Source: Planctomycetota bacterium (GTDB lineage Bacteria > Planctomycetota > Planctomycetia > Gemmatales > Gemmataceae). From it: DNA of 60,913 nucleotides. Below are positions 27,976 to 35,415 of the stretch, piece after piece. The stretch covers positions 1 to 60,913 of the forward strand of contig VGZI01000014.1 in the NCBI GenBank assembly GCA_016872605.1. The letters run 5' to 3'. Both the position numbers and the translations under genes were made by a program. Each line of letters begins with the position of its first letter. Within the stretch, counting starts at the first letter, position 1. The notes below the pieces were generated by a model. That model was not told the origin of the DNA. It saw only the letters and a program-made list of their open reading frames with translations, and made no database searches.

Positions 27976-28081
27976 GTCTATCCGGCAAGCTACCGGGGGC
28001 ACGTTTTTAACGTGCCAGAACCCAGAAAAACACGGGACGTGGCACGTTGAAAACGTGAGCCACGGGTCTTCCCGGATAGAC
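27976..28081. repeat. Nested inverted repeat with two ggcacgtt palindromes
   Basis: Outer arms gtctatccgg (27976-27985) and ccggatagac (28072-28081) are perfect. Inside are ggcacgtttttaacgtgcc (near 27998-28016) and ggcacgttgaaaacgtg (28041-28057). It lies in the 383-bp gap 27714-28096 after purE. The rest of that gap holds an AT-rich stretch (27850-27900), perhaps the promoter of the GGDEF gene, and no gene. Confidence 0.7.
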
Positions 28082-28096
28082 TCTGAGAAAAAGCCA

Positions 28097-28588
28097 TCAT
28101 AATTCTAGCTTCGCCGCCAGCACCTTGTCGGCTTGTTCTTTCCGGAAATCCTTCAATCGGCCGGCCAAGGCGGGATCGGAGGTCGCGAGCATGGCAGCCG
28201 CCAGAAGCCCGGCGTTGGACGCTCCCGCGTTGCCGATCGCCAGCGTGCCGACCGGAATGCCCGCGGGCATCTGCACGATGGACAGAAGCGAATCGAGCCC
28301 TTGCAACGCCTTCGATTGAATCGGCACGCCCAGAACCGGCAGTGTTGTCTTCGCCGCGACTACCCCCGCCAGGTGCGCCGCCCCGCCGGCGCCGGCGATG
28401 ATCACCTTCAGTCCCCGGCCTTCCGCGCTCGCCGAGTAGTCCAGCACTACATCGGGCGTGCGGTGGGCCGACATCACGCGTGCTTCGAACGGCACATCCA
28501 GTTTTTGCAGCATGTAGGCCGCGTTCTTCATGGTGTCCCAGTCGGACTGGCTTCCCATGATGATGCCGACGAGCGGTGTTCCTGCCAT
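28097..28588 (-). CDS. purE: N5-carboxyaminoimidazole ribonucleotide mutase
   Basis: 163 residues from ATG 28588. The class I PurE signature is clear: [18 protein letters not shown] with the catalytic His, [14 protein letters not shown] and [15 protein letters not shown]. It converts N5-CAIR to CAIR in purine synthesis. No purK is in the window; the neighbour on the other side is a divergent aminotransferase gene. Confidence 0.96.
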   Translation of the reverse strand: MAGTPLVGIIMGSQSDWDTMKNAAYMLQKLDVPFEARVMSAHRTPDVVLDYSASAEGRGLKVIIAGAGGAAHLAGVVAAKTTLPVLGVPIQSKALQGLDSLLSIVQMPAGIPVGTLAIGNAGASNAGLLAAAMLATSDPALAGRLKDFRKEQADKVLAAKLEL

Positions 28589-28765
28589 GATTCACTTTCC
28601 TTTCGTTGCGAGTGCAGTTGTCACGATGATTATACATTCCTGGCATGGCTCTGACGACGATCCATCGGTCGTGTAAGCACTTGTCTTGCCTTCGACGCGG
28701 TTGTACGATGATTGGGTGCGACGGGTTCTCCCGTCGCTTGCGCTCCGGGCTGGTAGATCGGATTC

Positions 28766-28852
28766 ATGCCTACGATTGCAATGAGCATTGACAGTATTTC
28801 ACGGCTTGCTGCCGCTGTGCTTGCTATTGCCATCGCCGCTGAACCGCGCTGA
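28766..28852 (+). CDS. Putative leader peptide of the aminotransferase attenuator
   Basis: A 28-codon frame (ATG 28766, TGA 28850) with a second possible start at 28781. Its second half reads LAAAVLAIAIAA, eleven of twelve codons being Ala, Val, Leu or Ile. Its stop codon touches the 5' arm of a possible antiterminator. No strong ribosome site is visible, so translation is inferred from the arrangement only. Confidence 0.45.
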   Translation: MPTIAMSIDSISRLAAAVLAIAIAAEPR

Positions 28853-28919
28853 CCCGGGGACATTTATTCGGTCGAGATTCACGAACCCCGGGCCAAATCG
28901 CCTGGGGTTTTTTGTTTTT
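28853..28919 (+). promoter_or_regulatory. Probable transcription attenuator upstream of the aminotransferase gene
   Basis: Two mutually exclusive stems can be drawn. Antiterminator: cccgggg (28853-28859) with ccccggg (28886-28892), 7 perfect pairs. Terminator: aaccccgggc (28884-28893) with gcctggggtt (28900-28909), 10 pairs with one G-T, 6-nt loop, followed by ttttttgttttt. Since no plus-strand gene lies upstream, a terminator here makes sense only as leader control of the gene at 28938. Confidence 0.6.
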
Positions 28920-28937
28920 ACGAAAGAGGAATATCGC

Positions 28938-30251
28938 ATGACCGTGCCGCTCGAATTATCCACGCGGGCTCATCAGACCGAGGAGCCGCCGATCAGTTAT
29001 TTCATTCAGCAAGCGGTGGAGAATCCGAACCTCATCAGCCTGGCGGCCGGGCTGGTCGATCCCGATTCGACGCCGATTGACGAGGTAAAAGAGGCTCTCG
29101 AGTCGATGTTGCGCGATCCGCAAGCCGCCAAGGACGCGCTGCAATACGGGACCACGCAGGGCTATGGGCCATTGCGAGAGAAGATCCTGCGGCACGTCCT
29201 GGCGCTCGATCAGCTATCGCCGAACGATGTCGCATTCAGCGCCGACGATGTCGTGATCACGACCGGATCACAGCAACTGCTGTACTTGATCGGCGAAATC
29301 CTGCTCAACCCGGGCGATATCGTCATTACCGAGGCCCCGTCGTACTTCGTCTATCACGGCATCCTGGGCAGCCTTGGCATCCGCACGCTGACCGTGCCGA
29401 TGGACGAACAAGGCATGAAGACCGATGAACTGGAATCGCTGTTGACCCGCCTGGAGCAATCGGGCGAGTTGGCTCGGGTAAAGTTGATCTACACGGTAGA
29501 TTATTTTCAGAATCCGACGGGCTTGACGCTATCGATGCCGCGGCGTCAAGAACTGCTCGCTCTCGTGCAGCGATTCAGCAAGTCGCAACGAATCCTGATC
29601 CTGGAAGACGCGGCCTATCGCGAGTTGCGATTCGACGGCGTGGATGTGCCGAGCCTCAAGAGCCTCGATCGGGGCAACGAGTGGGTGATTCTCGGTCTGA
29701 CGTTTTCGAAGCCGCTTGCGCCTGGATTGAAGACGGGCTACGGGATATTGCCACGGGAGTTGATGGCGCCGCTCTTGCGCATCAAGGGGAACCATGATTT
29801 CGGCTCCAACAACTTCACGCAACATCTCATCGACCGAATGCTCAGAGGCGACTTGTACCAGGGCCACGTCGAGCGCTTGCGGATGTCGTACCGGGCCAAG
29901 CGGAATACGCTCGTGAATGCGCTGGCGATGGAGTTTCCACGCGCGCTCTCGCCAATCCGCTGGACGACCCCTGAAGGCGGCATGTACGTCTGGCTGCGTT
30001 TTCCGCCTGAAATCGAGACGGGACCGGGCAGCCGATTCATGGAAGCGGCATTGCGCGAGGGAGTGTTGTACGTGCCCGGCGCGTTTTGCTACGCCAAGGG
30101 CGGACCGGTGCCGAATCACGAAGCTCGGCTCTGCTACGGCGACGCATCGCATGACGAACTGCGAGAGGCCGTTCGCCGGCTCGGCAAAGCAGCCCGCGAG
30201 GTGTTGCCGATGGAGAAGATCACCATTCGGCGTTTCGGAGGGTGCGGGTGA
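28938..30251 (+). CDS. PLP-dependent aminotransferase, class I/II (LysN/MocR-like catalytic fold)
   Basis: 437 residues from ATG 28938, with AAAGAGGA upstream. It is a fold-type I aminotransferase: TGSQQLLYLIGEILLNPGD, EAPSYFVYHG, FQNPTGLTL (NPTG at 192-195), ILEDAAYREL with the PLP-ring Asp and TFSKPLAPG with the Schiff-base Lys258. Closest by eye are 2-aminoadipate aminotransferase (LysN) and the catalytic half of MocR regulators, without the DNA-binding part. LysN-type enzymes accept branched-chain and aromatic substrates. The Ala/Val/Leu/Ile-rich leader upstream suggests control by these amino acids. Confidence 0.88.
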   Translation: MTVPLELSTRAHQTEEPPISYFIQQAVENPNLISLAAGLVDPDSTPIDEVKEALESMLRDPQAAKDALQYGTTQGYGPLREKILRHVLALDQLSPNDVAFSADDVVITTGSQQLLYLIGEILLNPGDIVITEAPSYFVYHGILGSLGIRTLTVPMDEQGMKTDELESLLTRLEQSGELARVKLIYTVDYFQNPTGLTLSMPRRQELLALVQRFSKSQRILILEDAAYRELRFDGVDVPSLKSLDRGNEWVILGLTFSKPLAPGLKTGYGILPRELMAPLLRIKGNHDFGSNNFTQHLIDRMLRGDLYQGHVERLRMSYRAKRNTLVNALAMEFPRALSPIRWTTPEGGMYVWLRFPPEIETGPGSRFMEAALREGVLYVPGAFCYAKGGPVPNHEARLCYGDASHDELREAVRRLGKAAREVLPMEKITIRRFGGCG

Positions 30252-30271
30252 GAGAAAGGGGTTTCCCGTGA

Positions 30272-30334
30272 GGCACGTTTCCAACGTGCCATACCTCAAG
30301 AAATGCGCGAAGCGTGGCACGTTGAAAACGTGCC
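30272..30334. repeat. Pair of ggcacgtt palindromes
   Basis: The units ggcacgtttccaacgtgcc (30272-30290) and ggcacgttgaaaacgtgcc (30316-30334) lie between the convergent aminotransferase and acetyltransferase genes. Position and structure suit a two-way terminator; the sequence matches the units at 26377 and 27998. Confidence 0.7.
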
Positions 30335-30349
30335 CCACGGAGGTTGGGA

Positions 30350-31168
30350 TCACTTTTTCTGCAACACCCTTAACGCCCTCGCCACGAGCGCCGGCGCCAT
30401 GTGGAAGCGCCGGGCGATCTCGTCGATCAGTTGGTCGGGCGGCACCTCGGTCGTGATCGTCTGATCCTTGCCGCGGACCAAGAGATGCTTTTTCTGCAAG
30501 TAGAGCTGCTGGTCCCCCACCACGCGCGACAGTACCGGGTAGCGCATCATCTCCGCGTCGAACGAAATATCCCAGGCACGCAAGAACTCCCCCGCGTCGA
30601 CGGGCTTCGGCTTGAAGGTGAGGCGATACGTCGTCCGACCGTCCTGCACGGTGTGCAGTTCGACCGCGGCGCCACCGTGCGTGGGCCGCAGAATGAGTTC
30701 ATTGAACGGCGTCGGCACAACGACATCGGTATCCGTCGGGATCGGCAACGGATTGACGATCAGGTACCCCGGGTCGAGCAAGTGCGGTTTGCCATCGATC
30801 CAAACTAGAAGACCGCTGTGTGTGTCGGCCCCGTAGCGACGGTCGGCGAGGATCGGCTCCGCGTCGAAGCCCAGCGCGCGCACAAGGTGCAGCAGCGTCG
30901 CGGTCAGTGCGAAGCAGGTGCCGCCGGCGCCGTACACGGCATGGTCGGAGAGCACTTCCGCGGGCGGGCGCCTCGCTTCTTCCGCCCTGCCCGCTTCCGC
31001 TTCCTTGATGATCTTCGTCAGATTCTCGAACGGCAACCTCGCGAAGGCGCAGGCGACATCGACGAGCAACGCCTGGCGCTCTTGCGCAGGATCGATCTGA
31101 TTGGCGCGCAAGTATTCATGCAGAAGCCGCGAGTCGCCTAGCGGCGGGAGTAGTGGATTGTCAAACAT
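30350..31168 (-). CDS. Arylamine N-acetyltransferase-like protein
   Basis: 272 residues from ATG 31168. The NAT catalytic triad is present in the family order: Cys85 in GAGGTCFALT, His117 in THSGLLV and Asp132 in LLDPGYL. NATs move acetyl from acetyl-CoA to arylamines or hydrazines through the Cys. The N-terminus (RLPFENLTKII) also fits (NAT usual: LPFENL). Substrate unknown. Confidence 0.88.
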   Translation of the reverse strand: MFDNPLLPPLGDSRLLHEYLRANQIDPAQERQALLVDVACAFARLPFENLTKIIKEAEAGRAEEARRPPAEVLSDHAVYGAGGTCFALTATLLHLVRALGFDAEPILADRRYGADTHSGLLVWIDGKPHLLDPGYLIVNPLPIPTDTDVVVPTPFNELILRPTHGGAAVELHTVQDGRTTYRLTFKPKPVDAGEFLRAWDISFDAEMMRYPVLSRVVGDQQLYLQKKHLLVRGKDQTITTEVPPDQLIDEIARRFHMAPALVARALRVLQKK

Positions 31169-31237
31169 AGTTCAGCAAATGTCTACCGGCACGGAGCGCA
31201 AGCGAAGGGCAGCGCGACCCGTCGCGTGCGTTCCGGG

Positions 31238-32704
31238 CTAGTCCAGCCGTGCCCCGATTTCGCACAACAAGCGCACCACGTCGTCGACGTCCGCGGCCGT
31301 CGTGCGCCAGCTGACGAAACACAGCCGCAATGTACTTTGGCCGTTCAGACGCGTTGTAGACAGAAACGCGCGGCCCGTCCGCGTCAGTTCCTCCGCGATC
31401 GCCGGTTGCAGATCTTCTTTTTCTCTCCTTCTCTCTTTCTCCCCTTCTCCCTTTCTCTCCCTCGGAAGATACCGAAAACACACAATGCTCAGCTTGCGCG
31501 GGCTGGTGATCTCGAATCGCCCGGTTTGTTCGAGCAACCCTTGCGTGTACTCGGCCAGGGCGATGCTGTGCTCGATCAGTCGGCGGAACCAGCCGATGCC
31601 GAGGAGTTTGACGGAGAACCAAATCTTGAGCGCGCGAAAACGGCGTGTCAGGGCGATCCCGTGATCGCAGAAGTTAATCTCGTCGTGATTGGGCACGACG
31701 TCCTGCATGTATTCCGGGCGCATCATGAAGGCCTGGGTGAGCAACTCGCCGCGGCGCACGAGGAGACAGCCGGCTTCGAAGGGCTGGGCAAACCACTTGT
31801 GCGGGTCGACCGTGATGGAGTCGGCTCGCTCGATGCCTGAGAGCAATTGCCGCCCGCTCGTGGTCAAACTCATCGGCCAACCGTAGGCGGCATCGACGTG
31901 CAGCCAGAGCTTCTCGCGTTTGCAGAAGTCGGCGATCGCCGGCAACGGATCGACGCTTCCTGTGTTCGTTGTCCCCGCATTGGCCAGGACGAGCCAGGGC
32001 AATCGTCCTGCCTGGCGATCCGATGCAACTGCCTCATGCAGCGTGTCAATGCGAACGCGAAAGTCCGCGTCGCATGCCAAAGGCCGAATTTGGTCAGGCC
32101 GCAACCCGACGATCTTGGCGGCCCGGTCGATCGACCAATGGCGATGTTCGGATGCGTAGAGCACGATTTTTCCGCGCTCGTCGAACGGGATTTTTTCACG
32201 TGCCACGACGAGGGCCGTGAGGTTGGCTTCCGAGCCGCCGCCGGTCAGAATGCCGCGCGTCTCGGGCGGATAGCCGAGGATTTGCCTGAACCAATCGAGG
32301 ACGACCAGTTCAACCTGGGCGGCCCCGGACGCTTCCTTCCATACGCCGGCGAAAATGTTGGCGTTGCTGGCCAGGCAATCGGCGAGGATTGAAGGAAACG
32401 TCGGCGCGCCCGGGATGAACGCGAGGAAGCGCGGATGGGTCGTGCGAAAACAGTGAGGCACGATCGTTTCGCGGACGATGCCGAGCAGGCGCTCGAACGG
32501 AATTCCCATCTCCGGCGGCGGCTCGCCCAGCAGCGCCTCCATCTGGTCGCGCGAGCCGGTCTGACCGACGCCGCGCTCGCCGAGGCTCACAAAGTCGTCG
32601 ATCATCGCGTCCAAGGTCTGTGCGCCGGCGTCGCGCATCCACTCAGGCGAAGGATGCGGTAGCGATTCCGCACAAGCGGCACGCAAAGCGTCAAGTGAGG
32701 GCAT
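31238..32704 (-). CDS. Group II PLP-dependent amino-acid decarboxylase
   Basis: 488 residues from ATG 32704 (MPSLDALRAAC). It matches aromatic-L-amino-acid/tyrosine decarboxylases: HPRFLAFIPG, TGGGSEANLTAL, HVDAAYGW, and VDPHKW with the PLP Lys303. It removes CO2 from an aromatic amino acid or a relative. Between residues 415 and 431 lies a highly charged insertion (ERKGEGEKERRREKEDL) encoded by a pyrimidine-rich tract on the plus strand, breaking the small C-terminal domain between a beta strand (SIVCFRYLP) and the helix that follows. A related tract occurs in mutL. Confidence 0.9.
   Translation of the reverse strand: MPSLDALRAACAESLPHPSPEWMRDAGAQTLDAMIDDFVSLGERGVGQTGSRDQMEALLGEPPPEMGIPFERLLGIVRETIVPHCFRTTHPRFLAFIPGAPTFPSILADCLASNANIFAGVWKEASGAAQVELVVLDWFRQILGYPPETRGILTGGGSEANLTALVVAREKIPFDERGKIVLYASEHRHWSIDRAAKIVGLRPDQIRPLACDADFRVRIDTLHEAVASDRQAGRLPWLVLANAGTTNTGSVDPLPAIADFCKREKLWLHVDAAYGWPMSLTTSGRQLLSGIERADSITVDPHKWFAQPFEAGCLLVRRGELLTQAFMMRPEYMQDVVPNHDEINFCDHGIALTRRFRALKIWFSVKLLGIGWFRRLIEHSIALAEYTQGLLEQTGRFEITSPRKLSIVCFRYLPRERKGEGEKERRREKEDLQPAIAEELTRTGRAFLSTTRLNGQSTLRLCFVSWRTTAADVDDVVRLLCEIGARLD
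31413..31461. repeat. Pyrimidine-rich tract inside the decarboxylase gene
   Basis: The plus strand reads ttctttttctctccttctct then ctttctccccttctcccttt then ctctccct, interrupting an otherwise conserved gene in frame. The motif ctccctttctcc is shared with the element in mutL at 55131-55221. No second arm is seen here. Confidence 0.55.
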
Positions 32705-32712
32705 CGTGTGAG

Positions 32713-33150
32713 TCAATGATCGTGATCGTGGTGGTGAGCGGAGTGGTGGTGTTCGTCGGCCTTCTCGGGGGTGATGTGCCAGCCGCAGTCGTCGCAGGGC
32801 GGGGCCTTTTCGAAGCAGGGATCGCACAAGAGGGGCCCGCCCTTGAAGTACTGCTCGAGCCGATGCTGATCTTCGCTGGACAGATCGCCGGGATCGCGCG
32901 GCAGCGTGAGCTTGTCGCCGCAGCCGTCGCATTGGCGCAGGTTCCAGTCGGCGATCACCGGAGCGTAATGATCGTGGGCCCAACGGCTGACCTGGCCGGT
33001 CCCGTTGCACAAGGGGCATGCCGTGCTCATCTGGGCGGCAATGGCCTTGCGAATGAAGGCGCTTTTGTTGGGCAGCTTGTTGAGGAACTCCGCCAGCTCC
33101 GGCTCGACCTTGAAGGCGACGACTTCCGTTTTCTGATTCTTCTGCGCCAT
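32713..33150 (-). CDS. Ribbon-helix-helix protein with zinc clusters and His-rich tail
   Basis: 145 residues from ATG 33150 (MAQKNQKTEVVAF). Residues 8-40 resemble a ribbon-helix-helix unit (EVVAFKVEPELAEFLNKLPN then SAFIRKAIAAQ). After it come CPLCNGTG, CDGCG, CDPC and CDDCGWH pairs that could bind two zinc ions, and the tail HHHSAHHHDHDH. This resembles a DNA-binding metal sensor or a metal-buffering protein. It is divergent from a solute-binding-protein gene, a plausible target. The function is inferred. Confidence 0.75.
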   Translation of the reverse strand: MAQKNQKTEVVAFKVEPELAEFLNKLPNKSAFIRKAIAAQMSTACPLCNGTGQVSRWAHDHYAPVIADWNLRQCDGCGDKLTLPRDPGDLSSEDQHRLEQYFKGGPLLCDPCFEKAPPCDDCGWHITPEKADEHHHSAHHHDHDH

Positions 33151-33241
33151 GATCGACCTCGGCGGCAATGCCTGGATGAATTCTGCTTGCGTAATAGTAG
33201 TTTATCTGCAACGCTGGAAGTTCGCAAGTAGGATCGTCAAG

Positions 33242-35365
33242 ATGCGACTATCACTCAGGATTATCGCTGTCTCGCTGGTGTGGGCCTTGGCCTCGACGGC
33301 CTTCACTCAGCCCGGAGCGCCGACGCGGCTGGGCGATCTGCCCAAGCAGTCGGCCGACTGGCCCCCGGCATGGGCGGCCCTGGTGCGCGATCTGTCGGCC
33401 GGCGGCGCCGATTTGGAAGGCAAAGCGCTGACGCGTGTCGACGCTCTGCTCAAAGATGAATCGTCAGGAAAGAAGAGCCATGATCTGGCGGAGATCGTAC
33501 TGTCGGCGACACTGCGGCATCACCGATCGATGCGCATGGCGCCGCCGCTGGGCGCACCTTCGCATCGAAGCCTGGAGCGCGAGCTGGAATCGAAACTGAA
33601 TCAAGTGCGAAAGGATTGGCTTGAAGAGCTGCGCGGCAACAAGCCAGCCGAGGCGCTGAAGCGATGCGAGCAATGGCTGGCCGCCGCAGTAGATGATGCC
33701 CCGCTGCGCTCCGCCATCGTCGCGGTCTGGGTCGAGCAAGCGAACGCCGCCATCAAAACGGGTGACTTTGCCGGTGCTCGTGGGTGGTACGATCGGCTCG
33801 AAACGCACTTCGCCGGCGACGCGCCGATCGATTCCGTGCGAAAGGCGTTGCACGAGCAGGCGCAGACGCGGTGGAAAACGTCAGGCCAAACGCTTCGCGT
33901 CGGCGTGCGCAGCCCTCTCGAACGCTTCTCGCCGGCGACCGCCTGGACCGAGGTCGAGAAGCAAGTGTTAGAGCTTTTATTTGATCGCCTGTTTGATGTG
34001 GAAGCGAAACCAGGCGGACCACGGCGATATGTTCCGCGGCTGGCGACTTCGGCGCCGATCATTGCCACCAGCGCGACGCTGACACTTCGCCGCGACGTGT
34101 ACTGGTCGACCGGCGATCGCATGACGGCGGCCGACCTTGACCATACCATTCGCCTGCTGTCCAAGCCTGGATGGCGCGGCCGATCAAGCCTTTGGCATGA
34201 CTTTGTCGAAGCGCCTCGACAGGAAGGCCATCCGTTTCGCTTCTCCGTCGGCTATCACCAGGGGCTCTTCGACCCCGTTGCGCCGCTCGATTTCTGGGTG
34301 TTGCCGCGTGTTCATCGCAAGCAGGCGCTGGCCAGTGCCGATGACGCCGAGTTTGCTCGGATGCCGACGGGGAGCGGTCCGTTTCAGCGTGTGATCGACG
34401 AAGAAGCCGGGAAGACCGTCCGGCTCAAACGCAACGTGCACGATCTGCGTTACGGCCCGTTTGCGGTCGAGGAGATTCAATTTGCCCCAATCGCCGACGT
34501 CGGCAAGGACGGTCATCTCATTGTGGATCCTCCGACGCACCAGCTGGCATCGTTCGAAAAACGTCAGTATGTCGACAAAAGCACTCTCGGAGTGGGCCGA
34601 TTGCACGTACTGGCGGTCAATCATGCCAGGCCGATGCTCGCGGCGGCGGCCGTGCGCCGGGCCATTGCTCATGCCATCGATCGCAGCACGCTACTGGATC
34701 GCCATTATCGCGGCGGCATCAAGAAATATCACGCGCCGGCGAACGGCCTGTTTCCGCGCGACTCCTGGGCCAACGCCCCGACAACGCAGATCGGCGATCT
34801 GTTTCACGCGGAGAAAGCCAAGGCGTTCGCGGCCAAGATCGCGAAATCGAAATCGCCCATCACGTTGACGCTCAAACATCCCAATGACCCTCATGTTCAG
34901 GCCGCTTGTGACGATATCGCTGCCGCCGTGACGAAACTCTTTCGCGAGGCGCAAGCGCCGATAGATGTCCACGCGATTGCGCTACCGCCACACGAGCTGC
35001 AGGCGGCCTTGCACATGCGCGATTACGATTTGCTCTACATGACCGTCGACGACCTGGACGATCCCGTGCGGCTTGCGTTGTTCTTCGATCGGGCGGCCGA
35101 CGCTCGAAATGCGGGCGGCAGCAATGTCCTCGGCTATGACGACGACAAGTTGCAGAGCCTCGTGGGCAGTGTCTTGCAGCGTCGGCAGTTCGCCGTCGTG
35201 CAGGAGAACATGCAAGCGATCCATGCGTACCTGGATGAGACGATGCCGGCAATCCCGCTATGGCATCTCGACGTCCACGTGCTGGTGCATCGTACGCTCG
35301 CGGCACCCGCCATCGACCCGCGCGCCATCTTCGCCAAGGCCCGCGTCTGGAACATCGTGCCGTGA
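33242..35365 (+). CDS. Family 5 extracellular solute-binding protein
   Basis: 707 residues from ATG 33242 with signal peptide (to about STAFTQPG). After a helical region of about 190 residues not usual for the family, the SBP_bac_5 core appears: LRVGVRSPLERFSPATAW, VLELLFDRLFDVE, TLRRDVYWSTGDRMTAADL, GSGPFQRV, AVRRAIAHAIDRSTLLDRHYRGG and LLYMTVDDLDDPVR. Such proteins capture peptides or other small molecules for ABC importers. No permease genes follow; instead a nucleoside hydrolase gene starts 50 bp later, which may point to a nucleoside-like ligand, weakly. Confidence 0.87.
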   Translation: MRLSLRIIAVSLVWALASTAFTQPGAPTRLGDLPKQSADWPPAWAALVRDLSAGGADLEGKALTRVDALLKDESSGKKSHDLAEIVLSATLRHHRSMRMAPPLGAPSHRSLERELESKLNQVRKDWLEELRGNKPAEALKRCEQWLAAAVDDAPLRSAIVAVWVEQANAAIKTGDFAGARGWYDRLETHFAGDAPIDSVRKALHEQAQTRWKTSGQTLRVGVRSPLERFSPATAWTEVEKQVLELLFDRLFDVEAKPGGPRRYVPRLATSAPIIATSATLTLRRDVYWSTGDRMTAADLDHTIRLLSKPGWRGRSSLWHDFVEAPRQEGHPFRFSVGYHQGLFDPVAPLDFWVLPRVHRKQALASADDAEFARMPTGSGPFQRVIDEEAGKTVRLKRNVHDLRYGPFAVEEIQFAPIADVGKDGHLIVDPPTHQLASFEKRQYVDKSTLGVGRLHVLAVNHARPMLAAAAVRRAIAHAIDRSTLLDRHYRGGIKKYHAPANGLFPRDSWANAPTTQIGDLFHAEKAKAFAAKIAKSKSPITLTLKHPNDPHVQAACDDIAAAVTKLFREAQAPIDVHAIALPPHELQAALHMRDYDLLYMTVDDLDDPVRLALFFDRAADARNAGGSNVLGYDDDKLQSLVGSVLQRRQFAVVQENMQAIHAYLDETMPAIPLWHLDVHVLVHRTLAAPAIDPRAIFAKARVWNIVP

Positions 35366-35415
35366 ATGAATCGTCGCCGCTTGCGGCGCAGCAGTGTCAA
35401 CGAGGGGGAAAACTC

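Noticed and set aside
31413..31461. Frameshift or pseudogene in the decarboxylase because of the charged stretch
   Set aside because: The frame and conserved residues continue normally on both sides; an in-frame insertion is simpler.
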